Below, piece by piece: positions 17,861 to 26,193 of a DNA stretch of 64,000 bases. Below the pieces are notes generated by a model that was not told the DNA's origin, did not search any database, and was given only the letters and a program-made list of their open reading frames with translations. Source of the stretch: Myxococcales bacterium (lineage in GTDB: Bacteria > Myxococcota_A > Polyangia > Polyangiales > JADJMO01); contig JADJMO010000021.1 in assembly GCA_016709545.1 (NCBI GenBank), positions 164,885-228,884 on the forward strand. The letters are read 5' to 3'. The translations under genes were made by a program, and so were the position numbers. How positions within the stretch are numbered: the stretch's first letter is position 1; each line of letters begins with the position of its first letter.

Positions 17861-19894
17861 TCAGGTGCCTTCGCGGACGAACACGAGCTCGAGGGCGTGG
17901 GAGCCGTCGACCGGGTCGACCGCATACAGCACCGCGCCGCCGCAGCCGAACGAGAGGCCACCGAACGGACGCGGGCTGCGCGACTCGTTGGCGAGCAGCT
18001 TGGGCACACCGCTGCCGATGCCGTTCCAGGCGTAGGCGCGGAGGCGACGCCCCGGGCCGCCGCTCGTGTCGGTCGGAGCCACCGACGCGACGTAGATCGC
18101 CGAGCGGTGGGTGCCGTCGCCCACGCCCGAGGGCACGTGCGTGAAGAAGCCGCCGGACTCGTCCGACGCCACCACGACGAACGCCTCGAGCGAGCCCGCG
18201 TTGTTGTGCGCGAGGATCGGCGCGGTCTTGGCGCCGTCGACCGCGCTGTTCGCGCCGACCGTGAAGCCGCCCGCGCCGTCCACGTAGGGGTACATGTCGC
18301 CCGGGAGGTTGCGCAGCTCGTAGGTGCCGGCGAGGACCGGGTCCCAGGTGACGGTCTTCTTGGTCAGATCGATGCGCCCGAGCGCGGTCGTGACGGTGGT
18401 GGTCGTGGCGCCCGACTTGGACTGGCGCGCGGTCAGGGAGTAGAGGCCCGCGGCGCCGCCGTAGAACGCCGGCGAGAGCGTGACCGGGTCGCCGAAGAGC
18501 GGCGAGCCGCCCGTGAGATCGACCGAGTCCGACCACACCTTGCCGACGCGCGCCTTGAGCACCGCCGAGAACTTGTCCTCGGCGACCTTGAAGAAGAGCG
18601 GCGAGCCGTCCCCGAGCATGACCGCGCCGAGACCGATCGCGTCGTTGCGGTCGGCGCCGAGCTTCTGATCGACCGGGTCCTTCCACGCGCCGCCGGTGTA
18701 GCTGCGCGTGATGGCCTTGAACTGACAGTCCTTGGCGAGCGTGCCCGCCGCGCAGGCGCCCGTCCACGCCGCGTACTCGACCTCGGTCGCCGAGACCGGA
18801 TAGAGCACGAGGCCCGGGCTCGCCGGGACGACGCCGTTGCCATCGACCGTCACCTTGGAGAGGAGGCGCGCCGAGAGCCAGCCGTCGGTCGCGGTCCAGG
18901 TGCTCGTGACGACCTTGCGCAGCTCGCCCGTGCCCTCGAGGGCGACGAGCACGATGCTGCCGTCGGCGAGCATGCGGTACTGCGGGGAGCTGCCGAGCGC
19001 GCCGAGCTCCGCCTTCGCGCCAGCCGCGGTCCACGCGCCGGAGAGCGAACGCAGGCGCATCGAAGGGCCGCCCGCGCCCTGCCACACCATCACGCCGAAG
19101 CGACCGTCGTCGAACCCGAAGAGATCGACGGTGGCGCGCCCGGAGCCGCCGTCGAGGGCGAGATCCTGGGTGGTCGTGAACGTGCCCTTGGGGCCCTCGT
19201 CGGGCTTGTAGACGACGGCCTGGTTGAGCGCGTCGGACGTGCGGACGACGAGCAACTGGCCGGTCGAGGCCTGGAGCGCGGCGACGCTGTCGGTGCCCGC
19301 GAGGCCCGGGAAGGCCGTGGCCACGTCGGGGGACCACTTGCCCTTGACCAGCAGCCGGTAGTGGGTGAGCCCGCCGTTGCCCCAGCCGACGGCGACCGCG
19401 CCGCCGCGCACGAGGCCGATGGCGAGCTGGCTGTCGCTCTTGAGGCCGTCGGCGTCGACGTCGAGCCGCTCGTCGTCGGCGATCTTGCCGGTGTTGACGT
19501 CGACCGTGCGCACCCAGATCGCGTGCCGCGCGCTCGTGTCGATCGCCTCGAGCATCGCGACGACGATGGTGTTGGCGTCGAGCTGGATCATGCCGGCGCG
19601 CGCGACGTTGCGGAGGTTGTCGACGTTGTGGTTGACGCGCAGGGCGGGGGCGAACGCCGGGCCCTTCTTGCACGTGATCGGCGGAGGGGGCGTGTCGGTG
19701 GGGGTGTCGGTCGGCCCGTCCGCGGCGTCGCCGTCTCCGACCGGCGTGTCGCCGGCGGCGGTGTCCGTCCCCGTTTCGGTCAGGGGGTTCTCTGGCTCCT
19801 CTTCGCCCTTCGAGCACGAAGGGGTGGCCAGCAGAGCCAGGAGGGGAACGGGGGCGAACAGGAGGGGGCGGAGCCACGGGAAGCGGGAAGCCAT
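17861..19894 (-). CDS. Large lipoprotein of unknown function
   Basis: Lipoprotein of 677 residues. The signal (to Cys27, LLATPSC) is followed by an acidic Asp/Thr/Gly/Pro linker (about 30-75, TDTPTDTPPPP) typical of myxobacterial surface lipoproteins. The rest is a beta-rich domain with repeated motifs of strands, such as SSPQYRMLADGSIVLVALEG and DSQLAIGLVRGGAVAVGWG, suggestive of a beta-propeller, but no family is recognised and no catalytic residues stand out. It is convergent with the deoxyhypusine synthase-like gene and divergent from corA. Lipidation and surface location are inferred from the signal only. Confidence 0.75.
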   Translation of the reverse strand: MASRFPWLRPLLFAPVPLLALLATPSCSKGEEEPENPLTETGTDTAAGDTPVGDGDAADGPTDTPTDTPPPPITCKKGPAFAPALRVNHNVDNLRNVARAGMIQLDANTIVVAMLEAIDTSARHAIWVRTVDVNTGKIADDERLDVDADGLKSDSQLAIGLVRGGAVAVGWGNGGLTHYRLLVKGKWSPDVATAFPGLAGTDSVAALQASTGQLLVVRTSDALNQAVVYKPDEGPKGTFTTTQDLALDGGSGRATVDLFGFDDGRFGVMVWQGAGGPSMRLRSLSGAWTAAGAKAELGALGSSPQYRMLADGSIVLVALEGTGELRKVVTSTWTATDGWLSARLLSKVTVDGNGVVPASPGLVLYPVSATEVEYAAWTGACAAGTLAKDCQFKAITRSYTGGAWKDPVDQKLGADRNDAIGLGAVMLGDGSPLFFKVAEDKFSAVLKARVGKVWSDSVDLTGGSPLFGDPVTLSPAFYGGAAGLYSLTARQSKSGATTTTVTTALGRIDLTKKTVTWDPVLAGTYELRNLPGDMYPYVDGAGGFTVGANSAVDGAKTAPILAHNNAGSLEAFVVVASDESGGFFTHVPSGVGDGTHRSAIYVASVAPTDTSGGPGRRLRAYAWNGIGSGVPKLLANESRSPRPFGGLSFGCGGAVLYAVDPVDGSHALELVFVREGT

Positions 19895-19951
19895 GCGCTC
19901 CCCAAGCTACCACGCCCGAAGCGAGACGCCCGCGCGGTAGGATGCCCGCCG

Positions 19952-20941
19952 ATGCCGGCCCCGAACTTCCGCGCTCTGTCCCTCGTGGACGGACAGATCG
20001 TCGCGCACGCCCGCCTGGACGACGCTCTCCAGGCCCTCCGGGACGAGCACGTCACCTGGATCGACCTCTTCGGACGGGACGAGGCGAACGAGCGGCTGCT
20101 CGGCCCCGATGGGCTCGGGATCCATCCGCTCATCGTCGAGGACGTCTTCAACGACTGCGTCCGGCCGAAGATCGAGGACTACCAGTCGTACTTGTATCTG
20201 TTGTTCCACGCCCCCTCGCTCCAGCCCCGGGACGACGACCCGGCCACCCTCGATCTGACCGAGATCGACGTCTTGCTGGGCGACTTCTGGGTGGTGACCC
20301 ACCACGCGCAGCCGTCCGCCGCCATGGACGCGGTCTTCTCCGAGATCGAGCGCACGGGCCGCGGATTGCGCAAGGGCGCGGGCTGGGTGGCCCACGCGGT
20401 CATCGACCGGATCATCGACGACTACATCCCGTTGCTCGACCAGCTGGACGACACCATCGAGGAGCTCGAGCAGAAGGTGCTCCACGACACCGGCGGCCCG
20501 GACATCCTGCAGCAGATCTTCAGCATCAAGCGTCAGCTGCAGCAGCTCCGGCGCGTCTCCGTCCACCAGAAGGAGGTGCTCTACCGGCTGAGCCGCGGCG
20601 AGTTCGACGAGATCCCCGAGCAGGCGATCCCCTACTTCCGGGACATCTACGACCACTTCGTGCGGGTCAGCGACCTCGCCGAGAGCTACCGCGATCTCAT
20701 CGCCGGCACCTTCGAGGCGCACCTGTCGGTGCAGTCCAACAAGATGAACGCGATCATGAAGACGCTGACGCTCGCCACCACCATCTTCAACCCGCTGACG
20801 TTCCTCGCGGGCGTGTACGGCATGAACTTCGAGCACATGCCGGAGCTGAAGAAGCCGTGGGCCTACCCGCTGACCCTGGGCGCGATGGCGCTCATCGCCC
20901 TCTCCGTGTTCTGGTTCTACAAGAAGAAGAAATGGATCTGA
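19952..20941 (+). CDS. corA: CorA-family magnesium/divalent cation transporter
   Basis: Inner-membrane Mg/Co channel of 329 residues. A large N-terminal cytosolic domain (about 1-250) with the long helix (LQQIFSIKRQLQQLRRVS) is followed by two membrane segments (about 265-290 and 302-322). The selectivity motif GMN (290-292) in VYGMNFEHMPEL and the basic tail KKKKWI are as in the family. ATG 19952 gives a normal length. It lies in its own unit between two lipoprotein genes; 57 bases separate it from the divergent lipoprotein start, so the promoters must overlap or be close. Confidence 0.93.
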   Translation: MPAPNFRALSLVDGQIVAHARLDDALQALRDEHVTWIDLFGRDEANERLLGPDGLGIHPLIVEDVFNDCVRPKIEDYQSYLYLLFHAPSLQPRDDDPATLDLTEIDVLLGDFWVVTHHAQPSAAMDAVFSEIERTGRGLRKGAGWVAHAVIDRIIDDYIPLLDQLDDTIEELEQKVLHDTGGPDILQQIFSIKRQLQQLRRVSVHQKEVLYRLSRGEFDEIPEQAIPYFRDIYDHFVRVSDLAESYRDLIAGTFEAHLSVQSNKMNAIMKTLTLATTIFNPLTFLAGVYGMNFEHMPELKKPWAYPLTLGAMALIALSVFWFYKKKKWI

Positions 20942-20951
20942 CGCCCCTGGA

Positions 20952-22004
20952 TCACGGGCCCGAGAGCACGTCGACCGAGGTGAAGCTCGCACGGGACTTC
21001 TGCGCGTAGAGGCCCACCTCGCCGTTGGCGTAGAGCTTGGAGACGGGGATGGTGACCTTGAGCGCGTAGGCCGGGTCCTTGGTGAGCAGCGTGCTCGGGA
21101 CGCGAGGGTTGAACACCCGGCACTCGAGCTCGTACACCGTGCCCGCGGCGTCGCCACCGGCCGGCGTGGCCGTGGTGATCGAGGCGCGCAGGCCCACCGT
21201 GTCCCCGACCTTCACCGGCAGGACGTCCTTCGGGATCGCCGCCTGCGCGGCCTTCGGGCCCGCGTCTCCCACGCCGGGGATCGCGAACGCGACGGGCGCG
21301 CAGGGCCCGCCGCTGCAGGCCGTGGTGGCGGGCGCGACGATGTCGGGCGTGCGCGCGACCGCGAACCCGTTCACGAGCGAGAGCGCGCAGATGTAGAACC
21401 GAAAATCGGAGGTGACCCGGAGCAGCACGCCGGCGCTGCCACCCGCGTCCTCGAGGTTCGCGATCTCGGTGGTGAGCACGACCGCGCCGGTGGCCGCGCC
21501 GATCTTGTTGAAGACGAAGCGAAGGTCTCCGTCGGCGGTGGTGCCGCCGAGGAAGCTGTCGCCGTCGAGCCCCTCCACGAACTGCCCCGCGCCCGCGCCG
21601 ACGGCCTTCCAGCTCGAGAGCGAGCGGAACGGGTCGAAGAGCAGGCGGTTGGCGGCCGAGGCCGAGATGAACGGCTCGGCGGGGAGGCAGGCGGTGCCGA
21701 TGGCGCCGCCCTCCTGCCCGGGGTTCTTGACGTTGGGGCAGTTGTCGCAGCTGTCCGGCACGCCGTCGCCGTCCTCCTCGTGCCCGGTGCAGGTGCGGCC
21801 GTCGGGGAGGGTGTAGACGTCGGGGGCGCTGTCGGTCGCCACCTCGGGATCGGCATCGCCGGCGAGCTCGGAGACCGCGTAGTCCCAGCTGCAGCTCGAG
21901 GCGCCCACCGCGAGGACGAGGGCCCCTGCGGCTCCGGCGAGCAGCCACGCGCTCAGGTCTCGGGGGAACCCGCGACTCGCTCGACCTCCACGCATTCGCG
22001 TCAC
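20952..22004 (-). CDS. Lipoprotein with thrombospondin type 3-like calcium motif
   Basis: Lipoprotein of 350 residues (GTG start 22004; an ATG at 21995 is possible). The signal ends in a lipobox-like VGASSC. Residues about 75-95 (GDGVPDSCDNCPNVKNPGQ) are a thrombospondin type 3-type Ca-binding motif. The C-terminal 240 residues are beta-rich, with DGDLRFVFNKIG and VTSDFRFYICALSLVNGF, like a jelly-roll domain of the LamG/concanavalin class, perhaps binding carbohydrate, but this is weak. It lies 23 bases downstream of the phosphatase gene, so the two probably form one unit. Confidence 0.72.
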   Translation of the reverse strand: MTRMRGGRASRGFPRDLSAWLLAGAAGALVLAVGASSCSWDYAVSELAGDADPEVATDSAPDVYTLPDGRTCTGHEEDGDGVPDSCDNCPNVKNPGQEGGAIGTACLPAEPFISASAANRLLFDPFRSLSSWKAVGAGAGQFVEGLDGDSFLGGTTADGDLRFVFNKIGAATGAVVLTTEIANLEDAGGSAGVLLRVTSDFRFYICALSLVNGFAVARTPDIVAPATTACSGGPCAPVAFAIPGVGDAGPKAAQAAIPKDVLPVKVGDTVGLRASITTATPAGGDAAGTVYELECRVFNPRVPSTLLTKDPAYALKVTIPVSKLYANGEVGLYAQKSRASFTSVDVLSGP

Positions 22005-22027
22005 TATGCCTCACGGCCGCGGTCGCG

Positions 22028-23356
22028 TCACCCACGCCGGCGGCGGAGCCCCGCGACGACGCACAGGCCCGCGGCCGCGAACAGCCCGAGCCACTCCCCG
22101 CGCGTGCCGAGGACCCCGCAGTTGCACGCCCTGCTCGCTGCCGGGCCGCCGGCCGGCGGAGCAAGTGGAGAAGTGGGCGCCGGGGTCGGCTGCGTGAGGG
22201 GAATGGTGCTGGCAGGTCCCGGGGCCGCCCCACAACCCCAGCCCGCGGTGCCCCCGGGCGCGAACGCGCACCGCTCGATCACCGAGCCGTCGAGGCGGAA
22301 GACGGTCATCGTGGCGCGGGTCTTCTCGAGCTCCACCTTCACGAAGTGGTGGACGGGCTCGAACTTGAGCGCGCCCTCACCCGGGTGGAACTCCTTGTAG
22401 AGGGGAGCGCCACCGCCGCCGCTCACCACGTAGCGCAGGCCGTCGCGCTCGCCGCGCTCGTAGGCGTGATCGTGGCCCGAGATCACCAGGTCGACGCGGT
22501 GCTTCTTGAACAGCTGGGGGATGCGCGCGAGGCGCATCGCCGCGTTCGGGCCGTGGAGGCCGGATGAATAAGGGCCATGATGCATCACCGCGAACCGGTG
22601 GACGACGCCTGGCTCGGTGTCGGCGGCCGTGAGCGCGCCCTCGAGCCAGGTGAGTTCGTCGCTCGCGAAGTCGTCCTGCGCGTCGAGCATGAAGAAGCGC
22701 GCCGAGCCGAAGCGGAACGTGTACCAGCGCTCGGCGGAGCCCGCGGGCGCAGGGACGCGGAACATGCGCCCGTACCGCTGCGCGCCGTCCGACGTGGGCA
22801 TCCCGATCTCGTGGTTGCCGATGACCGGGAACACGCACCGGTCCGAGAGGAGCGGGCGCTCGATGGAGAAGAACTCCGTCCACTGCGCCGGGACGCTGCC
22901 GTCGGCGATCATGTCGCCCGTGTGCACGAGGAAGTCGCTCGGCGTGGCGAGGATGGCCTTCACCACCGCCGCGTGGATCTGCGCGTAGGTGCGGTTGTCG
23001 CCGTAGACGACGAACGAGAGCGCGCGGTCGTCCTCGGGCGCGGTGGTGAAGCCGCCCTTGGCCACGGTGCCGTCGTCGAGGGTCAGCGTGTACGTGTAGG
23101 TCGTCGCGGGCTCGAGCCCGGACGCGGTGAGCTCGATGACGGCTTCCTTGCTCGGGGTCTCGGCGGTGACGGTCGGGCCGGCGTCGCCGCCGCGGGCGAT
23201 CTCGAGCTTGGCGCCGTGGGCGCCGTCGCTCTCGGCCAGCACCGACACCTGCCGCGATCCGAGCTCCTGCAGGTAGGGCGCGCGCACCCAGTTCGTGGCC
23301 GCGCCGGCCGACGAGGCCGCGAACAGGGGGACGAGGGCGAGGGCCGAGGGGCGCAC
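22028..23356 (-). CDS. Purple acid phosphatase-like metallophosphoesterase with MYXO-CTERM tail
   Basis: Secreted phosphoesterase of 442 residues. A signal peptide (to about residue 20), an Ig/fibronectin-like N-terminal domain (about 20-110) and the metallophosphoesterase core follow: GDNRT, HTGDMIADGS, IGNHEIG, VMHHGPYSS and SGHDHAYERG, together the two-metal ligands. The C-terminus has a Thr/Pro linker, ACNC, a membrane helix and RRRR, which is a MYXO-CTERM sorting signal: such proteins are anchored and released at the cell surface in myxobacteria. Start GTG 23356. The substrate (phosphomonoester or nucleotide) is not clear. Confidence 0.88.
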   Translation of the reverse strand: MRPSALALVPLFAASSAGAATNWVRAPYLQELGSRQVSVLAESDGAHGAKLEIARGGDAGPTVTAETPSKEAVIELTASGLEPATTYTYTLTLDDGTVAKGGFTTAPEDDRALSFVVYGDNRTYAQIHAAVVKAILATPSDFLVHTGDMIADGSVPAQWTEFFSIERPLLSDRCVFPVIGNHEIGMPTSDGAQRYGRMFRVPAPAGSAERWYTFRFGSARFFMLDAQDDFASDELTWLEGALTAADTEPGVVHRFAVMHHGPYSSGLHGPNAAMRLARIPQLFKKHRVDLVISGHDHAYERGERDGLRYVVSGGGGAPLYKEFHPGEGALKFEPVHHFVKVELEKTRATMTVFRLDGSVIERCAFAPGGTAGWGCGAAPGPASTIPLTQPTPAPTSPLAPPAGGPAASRACNCGVLGTRGEWLGLFAAAGLCVVAGLRRRRG

Positions 23357-23402
23357 CCTTGGGCATCTATCCGAACGGCGGAAATCCCGCTACCCCGGGG
23401 GA

Positions 23403-23591
23403 ATGCGGTTCGTGTTCGCCCTCGGCCTCTCCGCGGTTTCCCTGGTGGTCGCGTGCGGCGCCGCGCCGAAGCCCACCTCGGACACCCCGCTCACCCCCGG
23501 CAGCGCGTCGATCCAGCCGAGCCCGGTCACCGCCGAGACCGTCCCGAAGAGCACGCCCGCCCCGCCGGCCAGCGGCGCCTCCTCGATGTAA
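23403..23591 (+). CDS. Very small lipoprotein
   Basis: Protein of 62 residues: a lipoprotein signal (ALGLSAVSLVVAC, Cys18) and a 44-residue Thr/Pro/Ser/Ala-rich tail with no fold. Codon use fits a real gene and the signal is clear, with G-rich sequence before the ATG. It is divergent from the phosphatase gene, 46 bases apart. Such tiny lipoproteins are common and unassigned; function unknown. Confidence 0.6.
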   Translation: MRFVFALGLSAVSLVVACGAAPKPTSDTPLTPGSASIQPSPVTAETVPKSTPAPPASGASSM

Positions 23592-23601
23592 CGCCCCCCC
23601 C

Positions 23602-23690
23602 GACCCCTTCGGCCCGCGTGACCTCTTCGGCCCCGCGTGACCCCTTCGGCCCCGCGTGACCCCTTCGGCCCCGCGTGACCCCTTCAGGCC
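23602..23690. repeat. 19-bp tandem repeat, about 4.7 copies
   Basis: Unit GACCCCTTCGGCCCCGCGT. Copies at 23602 (one C short), 23620 (one base changed), 23639, 23658 (both perfect) and a partial copy from 23677. It starts just after the small lipoprotein stop and ends before the transposase gene; its last two copies would encode the first residues of a longer version of that protein. It is not strongly self-complementary, so it is unlike a classic REP hairpin. Confidence 0.85.
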
Positions 23691-23724
23691 TTCACGCGAC
23701 AACAATAAGCGCCATAATCAAACG

Positions 23725-24402
23725 GTGCGGCTGGGTCTCACGCTGACGCCGACGCCGACCCGTTCCTCGGGGCGAGGGGGCGCGCGCGTCGGGGCCGGGC
23801 GTCCCAAGCTCGAGAACAGCGAGTCCCATCGCCGTCGCGTGCCGGTGTCCCCGACCGTGCCGCTGCACGTCACGCTGCGGATGGCGAAGCACGTGTGGAA
23901 CCTGCGCGCGCAGCGCTGTTTCGTGCCGATCCGGCGCGTGCTCGCGGCCGTCCAGCGACCGGGCTTCCGGGTGGCCCAGTACAGCGTCCAGGGAAACCAC
24001 GTGCACCTGCTCGTCGAGGCCGACACGCACGGCGCGTTCGTCTCCGGCATCCGCTCGCTCTCGATCCGCGTCGCGCGCGCGCTCAACCGCGTGATGCAGC
24101 GTCGTGGGCGCGTGCTCGGGAGCCGCACCCACGCGCGGCCTCTCCACACGCCCACCGAGGTCAAGAACGCCCTCCGGTACGTGCTGCTGAATCGCACCCA
24201 CCACGTGCCGGACGCCACCCAGGCCGACGAGTGCTCCACCGCCCCCTGGTTTCGCGACTGGGCCGCCCTCGAGGAGGAGGCGCCGCCGCTCGCGCGCGCG
24301 GGACCGCCCCTCGAGTGCGTCGCGGTGGCGCCGCGCACGTGGTTGCTCAAGGTGGGGTGGCGTCAGGGGCGCGTCCGTCGGCGCCGAGCCTCGCGGGCCT
24401 GA
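23725..24402 (+). CDS. REP-associated-like tyrosine transposase (Y1_Tnp family)
   Basis: Single-strand DNA transposase family of IS200/IS605 and REP-associated proteins, 225 residues. The HUH pair is GNHVHLLVEA and the candidate nucleophile Tyr lies in ALRYVLLNRTHH. VPLHVTLRMAKHVWNLR and GSRTHARPLHTPTEVKNAL are typical of the domesticated, single-copy group. No terminal repeats of a mobile element are seen. GTG 23725 is preferred; a start at 23656 would translate the 19-bp tandem repeat. The C-terminus is Arg-rich. It may act on repeats elsewhere in the genome. Confidence 0.82.
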   Translation: MRLGLTLTPTPTRSSGRGGARVGAGRPKLENSESHRRRVPVSPTVPLHVTLRMAKHVWNLRAQRCFVPIRRVLAAVQRPGFRVAQYSVQGNHVHLLVEADTHGAFVSGIRSLSIRVARALNRVMQRRGRVLGSRTHARPLHTPTEVKNALRYVLLNRTHHVPDATQADECSTAPWFRDWAALEEEAPPLARAGPPLECVAVAPRTWLLKVGWRQGRVRRRRASRA

Positions 24403-24405
24403 GAT

Positions 24406-25311
24406 TCAGCGCAGCACATCGTCGAGCAGCGTGCGGCACTCGCGCGCGAAGTCGGTGGGGCGCTCCTCGTGCACGAACAGCTTCGAGTCCGGCACCACCA
24501 CGAGGTCGGCCGCCCCGCCGAACTGCGCGAGCATCGGCCGCGCGAGCGCGAGCGGGAAGAACGGGTCGTCCGCGCCCCACACGAGCCGCACCGGCGCCGT
24601 GATGCGCGCGTGCACCTCGGCGAGTCGGGCCACCGCGTCGTGCGAGATCGTCTGCAGGAGCCGCATCTGCCCCGCCGAGGCGGCGTCCGACTCGAGGATC
24701 GGCGCCACGAAGAGCTCGTGGAACTCGCCCTCGATGCGCGCGAGATCCGAGAAGCACCCGCCGAACCCGAGCGGCGAGCGGCGGAGCGTCCGCGACCGCA
24801 GGAGGTTGCGCAGGAGGTCCTTGCCCCCGGGCAACCGCGTCGCGAGCACGAACAGCGTGACCAGCCACGGCGTGTGCCCCGGGATCTCGGTGTTGCCGAG
24901 CACGAGGCCCACCACACGCGGGTCGTCGGCGGCGACCGTGCGCGCGATGAGCCCGCCGCTGTCGTGCGCGACCAGCGCGTGTTTGCCGAGGCCGAGGCGC
25001 TCGGTGGCGCGCCGGATCGTGGCCGCGTGGGCGACGAGGTCGATCGGCGTCTGCCGATCCCACACGCTCTGCCCCGTGCCGGGCAGGTCGAGCAGGTGGC
25101 AGGTGTACCGGTCGGCGAGCAAGGGGACGAGGTCGCGGAACGTCGCCGAGTGCAGCGGCCAGCCGTGCACGAACACGACGTCCGGCCCGTGGCCGAACTT
25201 GCGGTAGGCGAGCCTGCTGTGGCCGACGTCGACGAAGGCGGGTGCCTTCGCGCGGAACGAGGCGAGCACCTGGGCGCGGTTGGGAGCGGAGTGGGTTTCG
25301 ATCGTCTGCAT
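24406..25311 (-). CDS. Alpha/beta hydrolase
   Basis: Hydrolase of 301 residues (ATG 25311; GTG 25320 possible). The oxyanion region is HGWPLHS. The nucleophile elbow is VAHDSGG, with Asp where esterases have Ser, as in haloalkane dehalogenases and epoxide hydrolases. A second acid lies in WGADDPFFP, and a C-terminal His in FVHEERP. Residues about 145-215 are a helical cap. The reaction cannot be fixed from sequence. The gene is divergent from an XRE regulator across 87 bases holding a strong palindrome, so it is probably repressed by that regulator. Confidence 0.83.
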   Translation of the reverse strand: MQTIETHSAPNRAQVLASFRAKAPAFVDVGHSRLAYRKFGHGPDVVFVHGWPLHSATFRDLVPLLADRYTCHLLDLPGTGQSVWDRQTPIDLVAHAATIRRATERLGLGKHALVAHDSGGLIARTVAADDPRVVGLVLGNTEIPGHTPWLVTLFVLATRLPGGKDLLRNLLRSRTLRRSPLGFGGCFSDLARIEGEFHELFVAPILESDAASAGQMRLLQTISHDAVARLAEVHARITAPVRLVWGADDPFFPLALARPMLAQFGGAADLVVVPDSKLFVHEERPTDFARECRTLLDDVLR

Positions 25312-25347
25312 GCCGCGCACTGTGTGGCCTCTCTCCGGGTCTTTCCA

Positions 25348-25363
25348 TTACCTCCCGAGGTAA
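25348..25363. promoter_or_regulatory. Palindromic operator in the divergent gap
   Basis: TTACCTCCCGAGGTAA, perfect 7-bp arms around CC, midway between the alpha/beta hydrolase and the XRE regulator. A dimeric regulator bound here could control both promoters; the MmyB-like regulators commonly sit in this layout. The repeat is seen; binding is inferred. Confidence 0.6.
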
Positions 25364-25398
25364 AGGACTCGATCGCCGCAGCCCGCTACAGTCGACCC

Positions 25399-26193
25399 AT
25401 GCCGCGCGAGCCCACGCGATTGTTCCCCGCGCTCCTCCGGCACTGGCGCACGCGACGTGGCCACAGCCAGCTCGATCTCTCTCTCGCCGCCGAGGTCTCC
25501 TCGCGCCACGTGAGCTTCCTCGAGACCGGCCGCGCGCAGCCGAGCCGCGAGATGGTGCTGCGCCTCGCCACCGTGCTCGATCTGCCCCTCCGCGACCAGA
25601 ACGCGCTGCTCGAGGCCGCCGGTTTCGCCGCCGCGTTCTCCGAGGCCACGCCCGAGCGGCTGCCCGAGATCGAGCGCGCCCTCGAGCGCATGCTCGCGCA
25701 GCAGGAGCCGTACCCGATGGTCGTCGTCGACCACCGCTACGACGTCGTGCGCACCAACCAGGGTGCCGCGCGCCTGCTCGCGCGCACGATCGCCGACCCG
25801 ACGGCCCTCGCCGATGCGAACAACGTGTTCCGGCTCGTGTTCGACCCGCGGCTCGCGCGCGCGGCGATCGTCGACTGGGAGCGCACCGCGCGCGCGTTGC
25901 TGTCGCGCCTCTACCGCGAGTCGATCGGCGACCCGGAGCTCACGGGCCTCGTGCGCGGGCTCCTGGAATACCCCGACGTGCCGCCGAGCTTCCGGTACCC
26001 GGATTTCTCCCTGCCGAGCGAGCCGACGATGGTGCTACGTCTGCGCGTCGACGGCGAAGAGCTGTCGTTCCTCACGACCATGACCATGTTCAGCGCCCCC
26101 CAGAACGTCACGCTCGACGAGCTCCGCATCGAGACGTATTTCCCCCTCGACGACGCCACGGTCGCGGCCTGCGCGCGGATGGCCGCCTCGTGA
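25399..26193 (+). CDS. XRE-type regulator with MmyB-like ligand domain
   Basis: DNA-binding protein of 264 residues. Residues about 10-65 are a Cro/CI helix-turn-helix (RRGHSQLDLSLAAEVSSRH, VSFLETGRAQPSREMVLRLA). The C-terminal part (about 95-255, PYPMVVVDHRYDVVRTN, PDVPPSFRYPD, LSFLTTMTMFSAPQNVTL) matches the MmyB-like ligand-binding domain used to sense small molecules. ATG 25399. It overlaps the next hydrolase start by four bases (GTGA), and a palindrome lies between it and the divergent hydrolase. Both neighbours are candidate targets. Confidence 0.88.
   Translation: MPREPTRLFPALLRHWRTRRGHSQLDLSLAAEVSSRHVSFLETGRAQPSREMVLRLATVLDLPLRDQNALLEAAGFAAAFSEATPERLPEIERALERMLAQQEPYPMVVVDHRYDVVRTNQGAARLLARTIADPTALADANNVFRLVFDPRLARAAIVDWERTARALLSRLYRESIGDPELTGLVRGLLEYPDVPPSFRYPDFSLPSEPTMVLRLRVDGEELSFLTTMTMFSAPQNVTLDELRIETYFPLDDATVAACARMAAS

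Noticed and set aside
17291..20941. Very long plus-strand open frame of over 1200 codons
   Set aside because: It runs antisense to a lipoprotein and only its last third, corA, has the expected signals; the rest is Arg/Ala-rich, as antisense frames are in GC-rich DNA.
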